Assembly: GCF_001590605.1 (NCBI RefSeq)
Contig: NZ_CP014504.1
Span: 4,712,001-4,776,000, forward strand
DNA length: 64,000 nucleotides
From: Pedobacter cryoconitis
Lineage (GTDB): Bacteria; Bacteroidota; Bacteroidia; Sphingobacteriales; Sphingobacteriaceae
Reading direction: 5' to 3'
Part shown: in pieces, positions 25,526 through 33,899 of the stretch
Layout of the letters: every line of letters starts with the position of its first letter
Numbering within the stretch: the first letter of the stretch is position 1
Made by a program: the position numbers and the translations under genes
Notes under the pieces: model-generated
Told to the model about the DNA's origin: nothing
Databases searched by the model: none
What the model saw: only the letters and a program-made list of their open reading frames with translations

Positions 25526-26782
25526 TTAGTTACTCTTTTCTTCCCAGATCAGCGCAATATTGATAATAGTTTCCACCGCTTTTTCCATGTCTTGTACGGA
25601 AGCCCATTCCTGCTTGCCATGGAAAGCGTGTTCGCCTGCAAAAACGTTAGGACAAGGTAAGCCCATTAATGATAACCTTGAACCGTCTGTTCCACCTCTG
25701 ATACTTTGTCTTTTAACTGGAATACCTACACGTTCAATTGCCAGAACGCCATATTCCAATACTTGTGGATGCTGGTCCAGTACCTTTTTCATATTGCGGT
25801 ATTGTTCCTTTATTTTTAGTGTATAAGTAGCATTCGGATAGGCAGCAATAACTTGTTTAACAATAGTTTCCAGCGTGCGGCCATGTTCAGCTAACAAAGC
25901 ATCATCAAAATCACGGATAATAAAATGTGCTTCTGCCTGTTCTACATTTCCCTGCATCGTAACCGGGTGTAAAAATCCTTCCTTTTTCGAAGTCGCTTCT
26001 GGCGTCAGGGTATCTTTTGGTAAGGCACTGATAATATCACTCAGAATCTTGACCGCACTTTCCATCTTGCCTCTCGCAAAACCCGGATGAGAACTAATAC
26101 CATGTATAGTCAAAACTGCTCCATCAGCAGAAAAAGTCTCATCTTCAATAGAACCGCAGGTTTCTCCATCAATAGTATAAGCGAAGTCAGCACCTAGCTT
26201 TTTAAGGTCTGCTTTATCTACACCTCTTCCAATCTCTTCATCAGGCGTAAAAAGTATTCTTATTTTACCATGTTTATGCTCCGGATGCTGCATCAAAAAG
26301 GCTGCGGCTTCCATAATTTCTGCCAGACCAGCTTTGTTATCAGCACCCAATAAGGTCGTACCGCTTGCGGTTATGATATCATTGCCAATCTGATCTTTCA
26401 GATCTTTATGCTCGCTCATCCTCAAAACCACCGAATTGTCATCAGGAAGCACAAGGTCCTGCCCCTGGTAATTAGTATGAATAATCGGTTTCACACCATA
26501 TCCGCTGCAATCAGGAGAAGTATCCATATGCGAACAGAAACAAATTACAGGAACATTTTTAGTCGTATTGGAAGGAATAGTTGCATATACATAGCCATAC
26601 TCATCCAGGTGTGCATCTGTTATTCCCAGCTCCAACAATTGAGCAACCAATACTTTACCAAGATTCTTCTGTTTTTCGGTTGAAGGAATGCTTGCAGACT
26701 CAGGATCAGACTGTGTGTCTATTTTTACGTATTCAGTAAATCTATTTTGTAAAGAATTACCTGTGTTATGATATTTTAGCAT
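25526..26782 (-). CDS. pepT: Peptidase T (tripeptide aminopeptidase)
   Basis: Cytoplasmic M20-family zinc aminopeptidase that releases the N-terminal residue from tripeptides. The 418 residues match PepT closely: FTEYVKIDTQSDPESA at the start, the metal-ligand motif FCSHMDTSPD (residues about 85-94), LLGADNKAGLAEIM with the bridging Asp, FTPDEEIGRGVD with the catalytic Glu pair, and the C-terminal ligand His in VFAGEHAFHGKQEW. The dimerisation (lid) domain spans about residues 215-330. It converges with the LLM gene. E. coli PepT is 408 residues, so length agrees. Confidence 0.95.
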   Translation of the reverse strand: MLKYHNTGNSLQNRFTEYVKIDTQSDPESASIPSTEKQKNLGKVLVAQLLELGITDAHLDEYGYVYATIPSNTTKNVPVICFCSHMDTSPDCSGYGVKPIIHTNYQGQDLVLPDDNSVVLRMSEHKDLKDQIGNDIITASGTTLLGADNKAGLAEIMEAAAFLMQHPEHKHGKIRILFTPDEEIGRGVDKADLKKLGADFAYTIDGETCGSIEDETFSADGAVLTIHGISSHPGFARGKMESAVKILSDIISALPKDTLTPEATSKKEGFLHPVTMQGNVEQAEAHFIIRDFDDALLAEHGRTLETIVKQVIAAYPNATYTLKIKEQYRNMKKVLDQHPQVLEYGVLAIERVGIPVKRQSIRGGTDGSRLSLMGLPCPNVFAGEHAFHGKQEWASVQDMEKAVETIINIALIWEEKSN

Positions 26783-26912
26783 AATTTTAAAAAAAAGTAA
26801 AAGCCTTCTTATTCAGTAAAATTCAAAAGCTGTTTTAAATATATTCAAACAGTTTCTTAAAAGGCCAAAGATAACCAAAGATGATATTTTATCTATAAAC
26901 AATCAGCATAAC

Positions 26913-27623
26913 TTGAAAAGGATACTTATTTCAACCTTATTTTTAGCATTAGCGTTTTCGTCTTTTGCACAATCAAATTTCTACAAGTTTTCTATTGGTG
27001 CTGGCGCTGGTATTACGCAGTCTTTCGCAGATCTCAAAAAACATGACTTCGGCCTGGCTGGCTATGCTACGCTTGATTATTTATTCACTCCTTACCTTAG
27101 TATTGGCCTGGAACTTCAAAAAGGTGAAATCAATGGAGGGGACATCAACGCGACTCCAGACGACAGGCAGTTCATCAATGGCTACCAGGCGGTGTCTGTC
27201 AATGGAAAAATATCTTTAGGACAATTTATAGATTTTGACTATAATGGCTTATCCGGCAAGCTCAGAGGCCTGTATTTTGGAAGCGGCCTGGGGATTATTC
27301 AGAATAAGATGAAAGGGATCAGACGCATAAACGTAAATAACCCTGACCATCCATATCCTGGACAGGATGGTTCTAAAGACGTTTACTTTCCACTGAACCT
27401 GGGTATTAATTTCTTTTTCCCGGATCAGGAGGGCTTTTACAGATACACACTGAATGTTAATTGCCAGAGTAATGTGACCCTTGGAGAAGGGCTGGACGGT
27501 TATGACAACTCATCTTTAACCCGTAAATCCGGAAAACCTGATATCTATAGTTTTTATACTATTGGATTCAAATACAGTTTCGGAAAAATGGGGCTGTATA
27601 AGAAAACATTCAGACGCTTTTAG
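26913..27623 (+). CDS. Outer-membrane beta-barrel protein
   Basis: A 236-residue exported protein with signal peptide MKRILISTLFLALAFSSFAQ cleaved near SFAQ. The mature part alternates hydrophobic and polar residues with strand-like segments (FYKFSIGAGAGITQSFADL, LFTPYLSIGLELQKG, GKLRGLYFGSGLGIIQ, YRYTLNVNCQSNVTLGEG), fitting an eight-stranded OmpW/OmpA-like barrel. It ends in KKTFRRF. The start is TTG at 26913; the signal peptide begins there and no ATG precedes it in frame, so a non-ATG start is likely. Function unknown. It precedes the M14 peptidase gene by 38 bases. Confidence 0.75.
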   Translation: MKRILISTLFLALAFSSFAQSNFYKFSIGAGAGITQSFADLKKHDFGLAGYATLDYLFTPYLSIGLELQKGEINGGDINATPDDRQFINGYQAVSVNGKISLGQFIDFDYNGLSGKLRGLYFGSGLGIIQNKMKGIRRINVNNPDHPYPGQDGSKDVYFPLNLGINFFFPDQEGFYRYTLNVNCQSNVTLGEGLDGYDNSSLTRKSGKPDIYSFYTIGFKYSFGKMGLYKKTFRRF

Positions 27624-27661
27624 TCTGAAGAAATGTAGCGTACTTTTATAAATTCGTATCA

Positions 27662-29374
27662 ATGAAATATCTTTTACTGTCTTTAATTCTGCTAACGATG
27701 GAAACATTTGCACAGCAAACGCCTTACGAGCTTAGTAATAAAAATCAAACAGCTACCTATGAACAGGCAATTGCTTATTATAAACAACTGGCTAAAGTAT
27801 CTCCACAAGCTAAACTCCTTACTTATGGAACTACTGATTTTGGAAAACCGCTTCACTTACTGGTCTTGTCAAAAAACAAGGTCTTTAATCCTGTTGAACT
27901 CAGGAAAAATAATCAAAGAATATTATTAATTAATAATGGAATCCACCCTGGTGAACCTGAAGGTATAGATGCTTCAATGATGCTGGCCAGGGATTTACTA
28001 AAAGACAACCATTTACCAGCTAATGTTGTGATCTGTATTATTCCGGTTTACAATATAGACGGATCATTCAACCGCAGCAGTACCTCAAGAGCAAATCAGA
28101 ATGGGCCGGAAGCTTATGGATTCAGAGGAAACAGTAAAAACTATGATCTGAACAGGGACTTTATTAAAACTGACTCCAAAAACTCAGCTGCTTTTCAGGA
28201 AATATTCAATACCTGGCAGCCAGAAATCTTTGTAGATACGCATACCAGCAATGGCGCCGATTATCAGTATACCATGACACTTATTCCTACACAAAAAGAT
28301 AAACTGAACTCTATTTTAGCAGATTACCTGACCACGACTATGGTTCCTGCTTTATATGCAGGAATGAAGAAAAAAGGATACGAACTCATTCCGTATATCA
28401 ATTCGGTAGAGAACACACCAGATGCTGGGATCACAGGTTTCCTGGAAACGCCCCGTTATTCAACCGGTTACGCAGCTTTACATAACAGTATTGGCTTTAT
28501 GCCAGAAACACATATGTTAAAGGCTTATCAGAAGAGAGTTGAATCCACTTATCAATTACTTCAGACTTACGTTGATTTAGTGAGCAGAGATGCAAAGATC
28601 ATTGGGGAGAACAAGCGTAAAGCTGATGAGGCTGCTTCCATACAAAAAGAATTTCCATTGAGCTGGAAACTAAATGAGACTACTTACGAGCTGATTACTT
28701 TTAAAGGATTTGCTGCAAAATATAAGCCCAGTGCCGTAAGTGGCGCTGACAGGCTCTATTATGATAGAAATGATCCCTATACAAAAAAGATCAAATACTG
28801 GAATAAGTTTGAACCACAACTTAGCGTAGAAAAACCGGTAGCCTACGTCATTCCAAAAGCATGGGATAAAGTAATTGGCTTACTGAAATTAAATGGGGTG
28901 AAGGTAGAGGAGCTTGAGGAAGATAAGGACCTTGCCGTTGATGTTTATTATATCGGGGATTATAAAACAGCGTCCAGACCTTATGAAGGGCATTACATTC
29001 ACAATAACGTTCAACTCGTTACGAAGAAACAAACCTTAAAATTCTATAAAGGAGATTACCTGGTTTATGTAGATCAGCCGCAAAACAGGTACATTATGGA
29101 AACCCTGGAACCACAGGCTACCGATTCTTTCTTTAACTGGAATTTTTTCGATTCTGTACTGGATCAGAAAGAACATTACTCTGCCTATGTTTTTGAAGAT
29201 ACAGCTGCCGGGCTATTAAAAGATGATCCTGAGCTTAAAATCAAGCTGAATCAAAAGAAATTAAAAGATAGTACATTTGCACAGAATCCTTCAGCACAAC
29301 TTGAATTTGTATATCAAAATTCAAATTATTACGAAAAAACACATTTACGCTATCCAATTGCTAGATTGCAATAA
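27662..29374 (+). CDS. Secreted M14-family zinc carboxypeptidase-like protein
   Basis: A 570-residue exported protein (signal peptide MKYLLLSLILLTMETFAQQ) with an M14 peptidase domain. Zinc ligands are visible: HPGEPEG places His95 and Glu98, and VDTHTSNGAD provides the third ligand His194. The QNGPEAYGFRGNSKNYDLNRDF segment (in parts) is the substrate-binding Arg/Asn-Arg region, here as LNRDF. The C-terminal half (about residues 350-570) is a separate domain of unknown role. Likely a periplasmic exopeptidase or amidase. It shares its strand with the barrel protein upstream and rhomboid downstream (24 bases). Confidence 0.88.
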   Translation: MKYLLLSLILLTMETFAQQTPYELSNKNQTATYEQAIAYYKQLAKVSPQAKLLTYGTTDFGKPLHLLVLSKNKVFNPVELRKNNQRILLINNGIHPGEPEGIDASMMLARDLLKDNHLPANVVICIIPVYNIDGSFNRSSTSRANQNGPEAYGFRGNSKNYDLNRDFIKTDSKNSAAFQEIFNTWQPEIFVDTHTSNGADYQYTMTLIPTQKDKLNSILADYLTTTMVPALYAGMKKKGYELIPYINSVENTPDAGITGFLETPRYSTGYAALHNSIGFMPETHMLKAYQKRVESTYQLLQTYVDLVSRDAKIIGENKRKADEAASIQKEFPLSWKLNETTYELITFKGFAAKYKPSAVSGADRLYYDRNDPYTKKIKYWNKFEPQLSVEKPVAYVIPKAWDKVIGLLKLNGVKVEELEEDKDLAVDVYYIGDYKTASRPYEGHYIHNNVQLVTKKQTLKFYKGDYLVYVDQPQNRYIMETLEPQATDSFFNWNFFDSVLDQKEHYSAYVFEDTAAGLLKDDPELKIKLNQKKLKDSTFAQNPSAQLEFVYQNSNYYEKTHLRYPIARLQ

Positions 29375-29398
29375 TTTATAATCCGATACGAATATATT

Positions 29399-30025
29399 AT
29401 GATACAAGAATACCTGATCAACACACCAGTCGCTTCTCTCATTTTTATTTTCACACTGGCGACGAGCATTTATGCCTTTAATGACAGTTCCCTGTTTGGA
29501 AAGTTTATGCTTCATCCCTATAGTGTGTACCGCAGAAGTAATGTCTATACCTTATTAACGAGTGGCTTAATACACGGGAGCTGGATGCACCTGGCCTTTA
29601 ACATGTTTACTTTCTATTTCTTTGCTTTCTCATTAGAAGCTACAATAGGAAGCCTGAGATTTGGTCTGATCTATTTTGTGGGTTTAATTTTAAGCGATAT
29701 TCCTTCTGTCATCAAACATAAAGATGATTATCATTACCATAGCCTGGGCGCATCGGGAGCAATTTCTGCAGTATTGTTCAGTTATATCCTGTTTTATCCA
29801 CTGAATACATTAATGATATTTCCATTACCAGTACCTATCTGGGCAGCATTATTTGGTGTATTATACCTGGTTTACTCTTACTATATGTCAAAAAGTTCCA
29901 GAGATAATATTAACCATGATGCACATTTATTCGGCGCAATTACTGGTATCATCATTACGATATTAGTTGTACCTGGTATTGTTCCTCATTTTATCGAAAC
30001 CATTACTGCCCGTTTCGGAGGTTAA
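29399..30025 (+). CDS. Rhomboid-family intramembrane serine protease
   Basis: A 208-residue membrane protease that cleaves transmembrane helices within the bilayer. The catalytic Ser is in GASGAISA (Ser119) and the His in HDAHLFGAITG (His176), giving the dyad. The substrate-gate region SWMHLAFNMFTFYFFAF contains the conserved WxHLxxN-like pattern (HLAFNM). Six hydrophobic segments are visible, with a short N-terminus. It ends 4 bases past the stop of the convergent 30022 gene. Substrates unknown. Confidence 0.93.
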   Translation: MIQEYLINTPVASLIFIFTLATSIYAFNDSSLFGKFMLHPYSVYRRSNVYTLLTSGLIHGSWMHLAFNMFTFYFFAFSLEATIGSLRFGLIYFVGLILSDIPSVIKHKDDYHYHSLGASGAISAVLFSYILFYPLNTLMIFPLPVPIWAALFGVLYLVYSYYMSKSSRDNINHDAHLFGAITGIIITILVVPGIVPHFIETITARFGG

Positions 30026-30990
30026 TCCGTAGCTGGCAGGGACGGTGGATTGAAGTAGCTTGTAGGGGCCATAGGGTCTTTTCTGATTTCCATCAGCAGA
30101 TTTCCCCAGGGTTTCCAGACGGTCTCTAAAACCTGCGCATAAATTTTATGCTGCCAAACGTCAAATAATGGTTTGTTGGTTGTCCCCCGTAAAGGCATGG
30201 CATCAATATAGATTGATCCCTCAACAGGCATAATTGTATATTCTGGCAAACGGTTGAACAAATAGGCAGAGTAAAAGAACCTGGCACACAATTCTTCAAA
30301 CTGCTGGTCTGTTAAGCACTGGCCTGCAATCTGATCCAGGATCTCCTGATGATATCTTTTATTGGTCCCATTATCCTGCAAACAGGCAATAATACCAAAA
30401 TCTTTAAGTTTTAAAGAGAAAGTAAGGGTATTGATCTCATCCCTGAAGCTGAAAGGAATATCATCCTGCTCCAAGGGTACAATCACAAAAGACCATGGCG
30501 TAAAATCTTCCAGTATTACACTCCGGTAAATACTCTGGATCATGGTCTGCAAATTGCCAAATTTGTGCATCAGCCCTTGTGACATATTTAATCCATCATC
30601 GCTGAGTTGCTGCAAGTTTACCGCAGCATTCATCTCGATATAGATCAGGCTGTAAAGAAATTTACCAATCCATTTAAACAAGTCCATTTCTTCCAGCTTT
30701 GAAACGCCGGCAAATCCTTGGGCAAATGCTGCCGCTATTTTATCTTCCAGCGGGCCAATAAAATTAAGCAATACCTCTTCACTTACAGGTATTTTCAATG
30801 TATTATAGGACCTGATAGACTCATCCAGCAACTTAATCTGTTCATCACCGCTAAAATTTGCAACTTCCAATAACCATGCAGGCAATACATTGGTCTGTAT
30901 CACAGGGGCATCAAAAGTATCTCCGCTCAAAAAGCAGTTTTTGAACTTAAAGTCGAAGTTTTTAAATGGCTGATAGATTGTGTTAGTCAT
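30022..30990 (-). CDS. Conserved hypothetical soluble protein
   Basis: A protein of about 322 residues from the Met at 30990 (MTNTIYQPFKNFDF). The frame reaches 31062, but the 24 residues before this Met are basic and would start inside the divergent promoter region. No signal peptide or TM; the sequence is rich in aromatic and hydrophobic residues with several amphipathic helices (EEMDLFKWIGKFLYSLIYIE, in part). I recognise no motif. It could be a scaffolding or substrate-recognition protein. Stops overlap the rhomboid gene by 4 bases; it is divergent from the dipeptide epimerase. Confidence 0.7.
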   Translation of the reverse strand: MTNTIYQPFKNFDFKFKNCFLSGDTFDAPVIQTNVLPAWLLEVANFSGDEQIKLLDESIRSYNTLKIPVSEEVLLNFIGPLEDKIAAAFAQGFAGVSKLEEMDLFKWIGKFLYSLIYIEMNAAVNLQQLSDDGLNMSQGLMHKFGNLQTMIQSIYRSVILEDFTPWSFVIVPLEQDDIPFSFRDEINTLTFSLKLKDFGIIACLQDNGTNKRYHQEILDQIAGQCLTDQQFEELCARFFYSAYLFNRLPEYTIMPVEGSIYIDAMPLRGTTNKPLFDVWQHKIYAQVLETVWKPWGNLLMEIRKDPMAPTSYFNPPSLPATD

Positions 30991-31044
30991 ATTAAGCGCA
31001 ATATTAGGGATATTATTTTTACATTCGGCGAGGCTCCCATTTTT

Positions 31045-31052
31045 TAACTTTG
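31045..31052 (+). promoter_or_regulatory. -7 box of the dipeptide epimerase gene
   Basis: TAACTTTG matches TAnnTTTG exactly, 25 bases before the ATG at 31078. A TTC at 31024-31026 (spacer 18) may be a weak -33. Confidence 0.4.
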
Positions 31053-31077
31053 ATATTACCAAAAGCTTTTAAAACAC

Positions 31078-32112
31078 ATGCAAGCAGTTCATATTTCTTT
31101 CAACCTGGAACTTAAACATCCTTTCACTATTGCTGGCTTCACCAGAACAAGTACTCCTTTATTGCTACTAAAGCTTACTTATGAAAATATTGACGGTTAT
31201 GGCGAAGCTTCCATGGTTCCTTATTTAGGTGAAAGCTATAGTTCTGCAACGGAATTTCTGCAAAAGGTAGATTGGACACGTTTTAAGCATCCTTTTAACT
31301 TTGGAGAGTTTATGGCCTACCTCGATAGTATTGACGCTGGTAATCCAGCTATAAAGGCTGCTATAGACATTGCATTAAATGACATCAATGGAAAGATGCT
31401 GCAAAAGCCATGTTTTGAGCTTTACAATGCTGATCCGCTGAAAATGCCCGTTACCTCTTTCACGATAGGAATTGCTGCACCAGAATTGATTAAAGAAAAG
31501 GTTGCTGAGGCAAAAGGGTTTAAAGTACTCAAAGTCAAACTAGGATCTGGCCACGATAAAGAGCTGATCAACGCGATCAGAAGTGTAAGTAATTTACCAC
31601 TTTATATAGATGCTAATCAGGGATGGACTGACCGGAAAATGGCCATAGACCTGATCTATTGGTTACATGACCAGGGAGCCGTACTGATTGAACAACCAAT
31701 GAACAAGACAAATATCGAAGGAAATGCCTGGTTAACAGGGCGTAGTCCAATTCCAATCCTTGCTGATGAAGCCGTACAAAGATTAAGTGATATTGACCAC
31801 ATTAAGGGGGCTTATCATGGTATAAACGTTAAATTAATGAAAAGTGGCGGAATGTATGAAGCCAACCAGATGATTTTAAAAGCCCGGTCTTATGGGATGA
31901 AAGTAATGATCGGGTGTATGAGTGAAACTTCTATCGCTACTCAGGCCGGTCTGGCTTTAGCTCCGTTATGTGATTGGGTAGATCTGGATGGTCCTTTTCT
32001 AACTAAAAATAATCCATTTGAATCCCCTGCCATGCACCAGGGCAAGTACATCTTAAAAGACCTTCCAGGTTTAGGGCTGAAAGGTCTTTCTGCTAATTTG
32101 TTTCTTCCTTAA
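31078..32112 (+). CDS. Dipeptide epimerase (L-Ala-D/L-Glu-type, enolase superfamily)
   Basis: Epimerises dipeptides such as L-Ala-D-Glu from murein to the L,L form so that they can be cleaved. In its 344 residues the enolase-superfamily features are FKVLKVKLGSG (KxK base at about residue 155-160), LYIDANQGW (Asp ligand), LIEQP (Glu ligand), ILADEAVQ (Asp ligand) and the second base Lys in GINVKLMKSGG, then MIGCMSETSIATQAG, the capping residues typical of the dipeptide epimerase branch. It sits near other peptide-recycling genes (PepT, M14, M28), though not in one operon. Its 3' end overlaps the convergent DUF6358-like gene by 20 bases. Confidence 0.9.
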   Translation: MQAVHISFNLELKHPFTIAGFTRTSTPLLLLKLTYENIDGYGEASMVPYLGESYSSATEFLQKVDWTRFKHPFNFGEFMAYLDSIDAGNPAIKAAIDIALNDINGKMLQKPCFELYNADPLKMPVTSFTIGIAAPELIKEKVAEAKGFKVLKVKLGSGHDKELINAIRSVSNLPLYIDANQGWTDRKMAIDLIYWLHDQGAVLIEQPMNKTNIEGNAWLTGRSPIPILADEAVQRLSDIDHIKGAYHGINVKLMKSGGMYEANQMILKARSYGMKVMIGCMSETSIATQAGLALAPLCDWVDLDGPFLTKNNPFESPAMHQGKYILKDLPGLGLKGLSANLFLP

Positions 32113-32326
32113 CAGCAGAAGAATTATTCACGATATTTTGTTTTTCCTTGATACCAGCTCTCACTTCTTTGACGATCTTAATCTTCAGGTAAATGAAAAA
32201 TAAACCTGTAGCAATTAACAAGGCAACAACAGGATAATTTGCGTTCTGGAAAGCCCATTTAAGGCCGATTACAGAAATCACAATACCCAGGGTATAAAAA
32301 GTATTTAATGCAATTTGCTTCTTCAT
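32093..32326 (-). CDS. Small two-helix membrane protein (DUF6358-like)
   Basis: A 77-residue protein from the Met at 32326 (MKKQIALNTFYTLG), with two hydrophobic segments (about residues 8-22 and 33-50) and a charged tail ending KEETN. The frame extends to 32371, but the upstream residues overlap the rhodanese stop codon; the chosen start lies 1 base after it, which fits a coupled operon. The sequence resembles small Sphingobacteriaceae proteins that I believe carry the DUF6358 name; that label is tentative. Function unknown. Confidence 0.65.
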   Translation of the reverse strand: MKKQIALNTFYTLGIVISVIGLKWAFQNANYPVVALLIATGLFFIYLKIKIVKEVRAGIKEKQNIVNNSSAVKEETN

Positions 32327-32327
32327 C

Positions 32328-32645
32328 TTAATAAACTGGCATGCTAGGATCAAATGCAGCCTGCCATGCAAGGATACCGCCTTTTAAGTTGTAAAGGTTT
32401 GTAAAACCATGCAATTGCTCCAATTGCATTACTGCCGCTGCACTGCGTTTACCACTTCTGCATTGCATAATTACGGGCTTATCGGTTGCAATTTTCTCTA
32501 CTTCAATCAGAATGCCTCCCAAAGGAATATTCTCGCCATTAAGGTTTGAAGTATCGTATTCGAAAGTTTCTCTTACATCAATCAGTTGAAAATCTTCCTT
32601 GTTATCTATTTTTTGTTTTAATTCTTCTACGCTAATTTCTTTCAT
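32328..32645 (-). CDS. Rhodanese-like domain protein
   Basis: A 105-residue single-domain sulfurtransferase/phosphatase-like protein. The N-terminus MKEISVEELKQKIDNKEDF and the active-site loop MQCRSGKRSA, with catalytic Cys, match the rhodanese fold; the C-terminal GGILAWQAAFDP is the standard closing motif. The frame runs up to 32729, but the upstream 28 residues look like translated leader and the Met at 32645 starts the conserved domain. A -7 box TATATTTG lies at 32690-32697 on the minus strand. Likely function: sulfur transfer or persulfide handling in the cytoplasm; the acceptor is unknown. Confidence 0.88.
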   Translation of the reverse strand: MKEISVEELKQKIDNKEDFQLIDVRETFEYDTSNLNGENIPLGGILIEVEKIATDKPVIMQCRSGKRSAAAVMQLEQLHGFTNLYNLKGGILAWQAAFDPSMPVY

Positions 32646-32800
32646 CTTCAAAGCTTTAAATGGATAGTTTATGATCCACGAATAATGGTCAAATATAAAG
32701 TTTATCAACAACTTATCTGCTAAATGCAAGTCAAAATTTATGGTTTTAACCTATAGCTTGTAACAACTAAGAATGCCGGGCGTTTAATAGTATTCTTTCT

Positions 32801-32808
32801 TAACTTTG
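32801..32808 (+). promoter_or_regulatory. -7 box 5 bases before the DUF4407 gene
   Basis: TAACTTTG, an exact TAnnTTTG match; the ATG follows at 32814. No clear -33 is seen. Points to a leaderless or nearly leaderless transcript. Confidence 0.45.
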
Positions 32809-32813
32809 TTATT

Positions 32814-33899
32814 ATGGATGCCCTGTCACGTTTCTTTTGGTTTTGTTCTGGTGTACACCAGCCTACATTAGAGAAGCACCCTACCGAACATAATAAATAT
32901 GTTGGTATCGGCGCAACTATCTTTTTCACTGGTTTATTCGCTGCTTTGTCTGGTGGATATGCCATGTACTTTGTTTTTAAAGGCGACACTGCTGCCGCGC
33001 TTTTCGCCATATTTTTCGGTGTCCTGTGGGGACTTGCCATTTTTAATATGGACCGTTATATTGTATCCAGCATCAACAAGAACTCTACTTCAACTCAGCA
33101 AATTCTACAAGCAACGCCTCGTATATTATTGGCGATTATGATCGGTATGGTCATTTCACGCCCCTTAGAGCTCAAAATCTTTGATAAGGAGATTAAAGAG
33201 CGTCTTAAAGTAAGTTACCTGAATAACCAGCGTTCAAAGATTGACACGCTAAATAAAGCTTTTACCAATAAATACACAATCGAGCTGAACAAATTAAATG
33301 AATCCAAAGCTCACAGAGATTCTTTAGAGAACGGTATCAAATCAGACCGGCAAAAACTTAACTTTGAAGTGTTCGGAACCAAAACGACTGAGACCTCAGG
33401 GGTGATGGGTTATGGGCCTTATGCAAAGCGGAAAGAAGAAGAACTCAAACAAAGGCAGCAAAATCTGGATTCCCTGAATTCGGATGTCCGGAGGATGGAG
33501 CAGTTTGTAGATGGACGAAAGCAGTTTGACGGTCTGTTGTCAGAAAGGCTTTATACAGGTAAACAATTAGACAGCCTGACAAGTCTTGCCGGTTTTGCAG
33601 ATCGTAACTGGGCATTGGGCCAGTTGAGTTTCAATACAGATGGCACCCGTGATACGACAACTGCCTTAGCAGTCACGTTTATCGGTTTACTCTTCATCTT
33701 TTTTGAATGCCTGCCGGTATTTGTAAAAATGATGAGTTCAAGAGGCCCGTATGACAGGTCTGTAGAAAATCTGGAGACCAGCCAGATCCATACCTCTGAA
33801 AAGGACAGAGACTTTGAAATCGAAGTGACCGATGGCGTACATGAGACCCGGGTAGCGACTACTATTGCAAGAGAAAAAGAACTATTAACTAAATTATGA
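32814..33899 (+). CDS. DUF4407 membrane protein
   Basis: A 361-residue inner-membrane protein of the DUF4407 type. It opens MDALSRFFWFCSGVHQPTLE, followed by two adjacent TM segments (about residues 32-75), a third at about residues 103-117, a long helical domain rich in Lys/Glu/Arg (about residues 130-270, probably coiled-coil, exposed to the periplasm or cytoplasm), and a final TM (about residues 285-302). The NMDRYIVSS segment after TM2 is well conserved in the family. Function unknown; the layout suggests a membrane stress or scaffold role. The M28 peptidase gene overlaps its end by 4 bases. Confidence 0.85.
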   Translation: MDALSRFFWFCSGVHQPTLEKHPTEHNKYVGIGATIFFTGLFAALSGGYAMYFVFKGDTAAALFAIFFGVLWGLAIFNMDRYIVSSINKNSTSTQQILQATPRILLAIMIGMVISRPLELKIFDKEIKERLKVSYLNNQRSKIDTLNKAFTNKYTIELNKLNESKAHRDSLENGIKSDRQKLNFEVFGTKTTETSGVMGYGPYAKRKEEELKQRQQNLDSLNSDVRRMEQFVDGRKQFDGLLSERLYTGKQLDSLTSLAGFADRNWALGQLSFNTDGTRDTTTALAVTFIGLLFIFFECLPVFVKMMSSRGPYDRSVENLETSQIHTSEKDRDFEIEVTDGVHETRVATTIAREKELLTKL

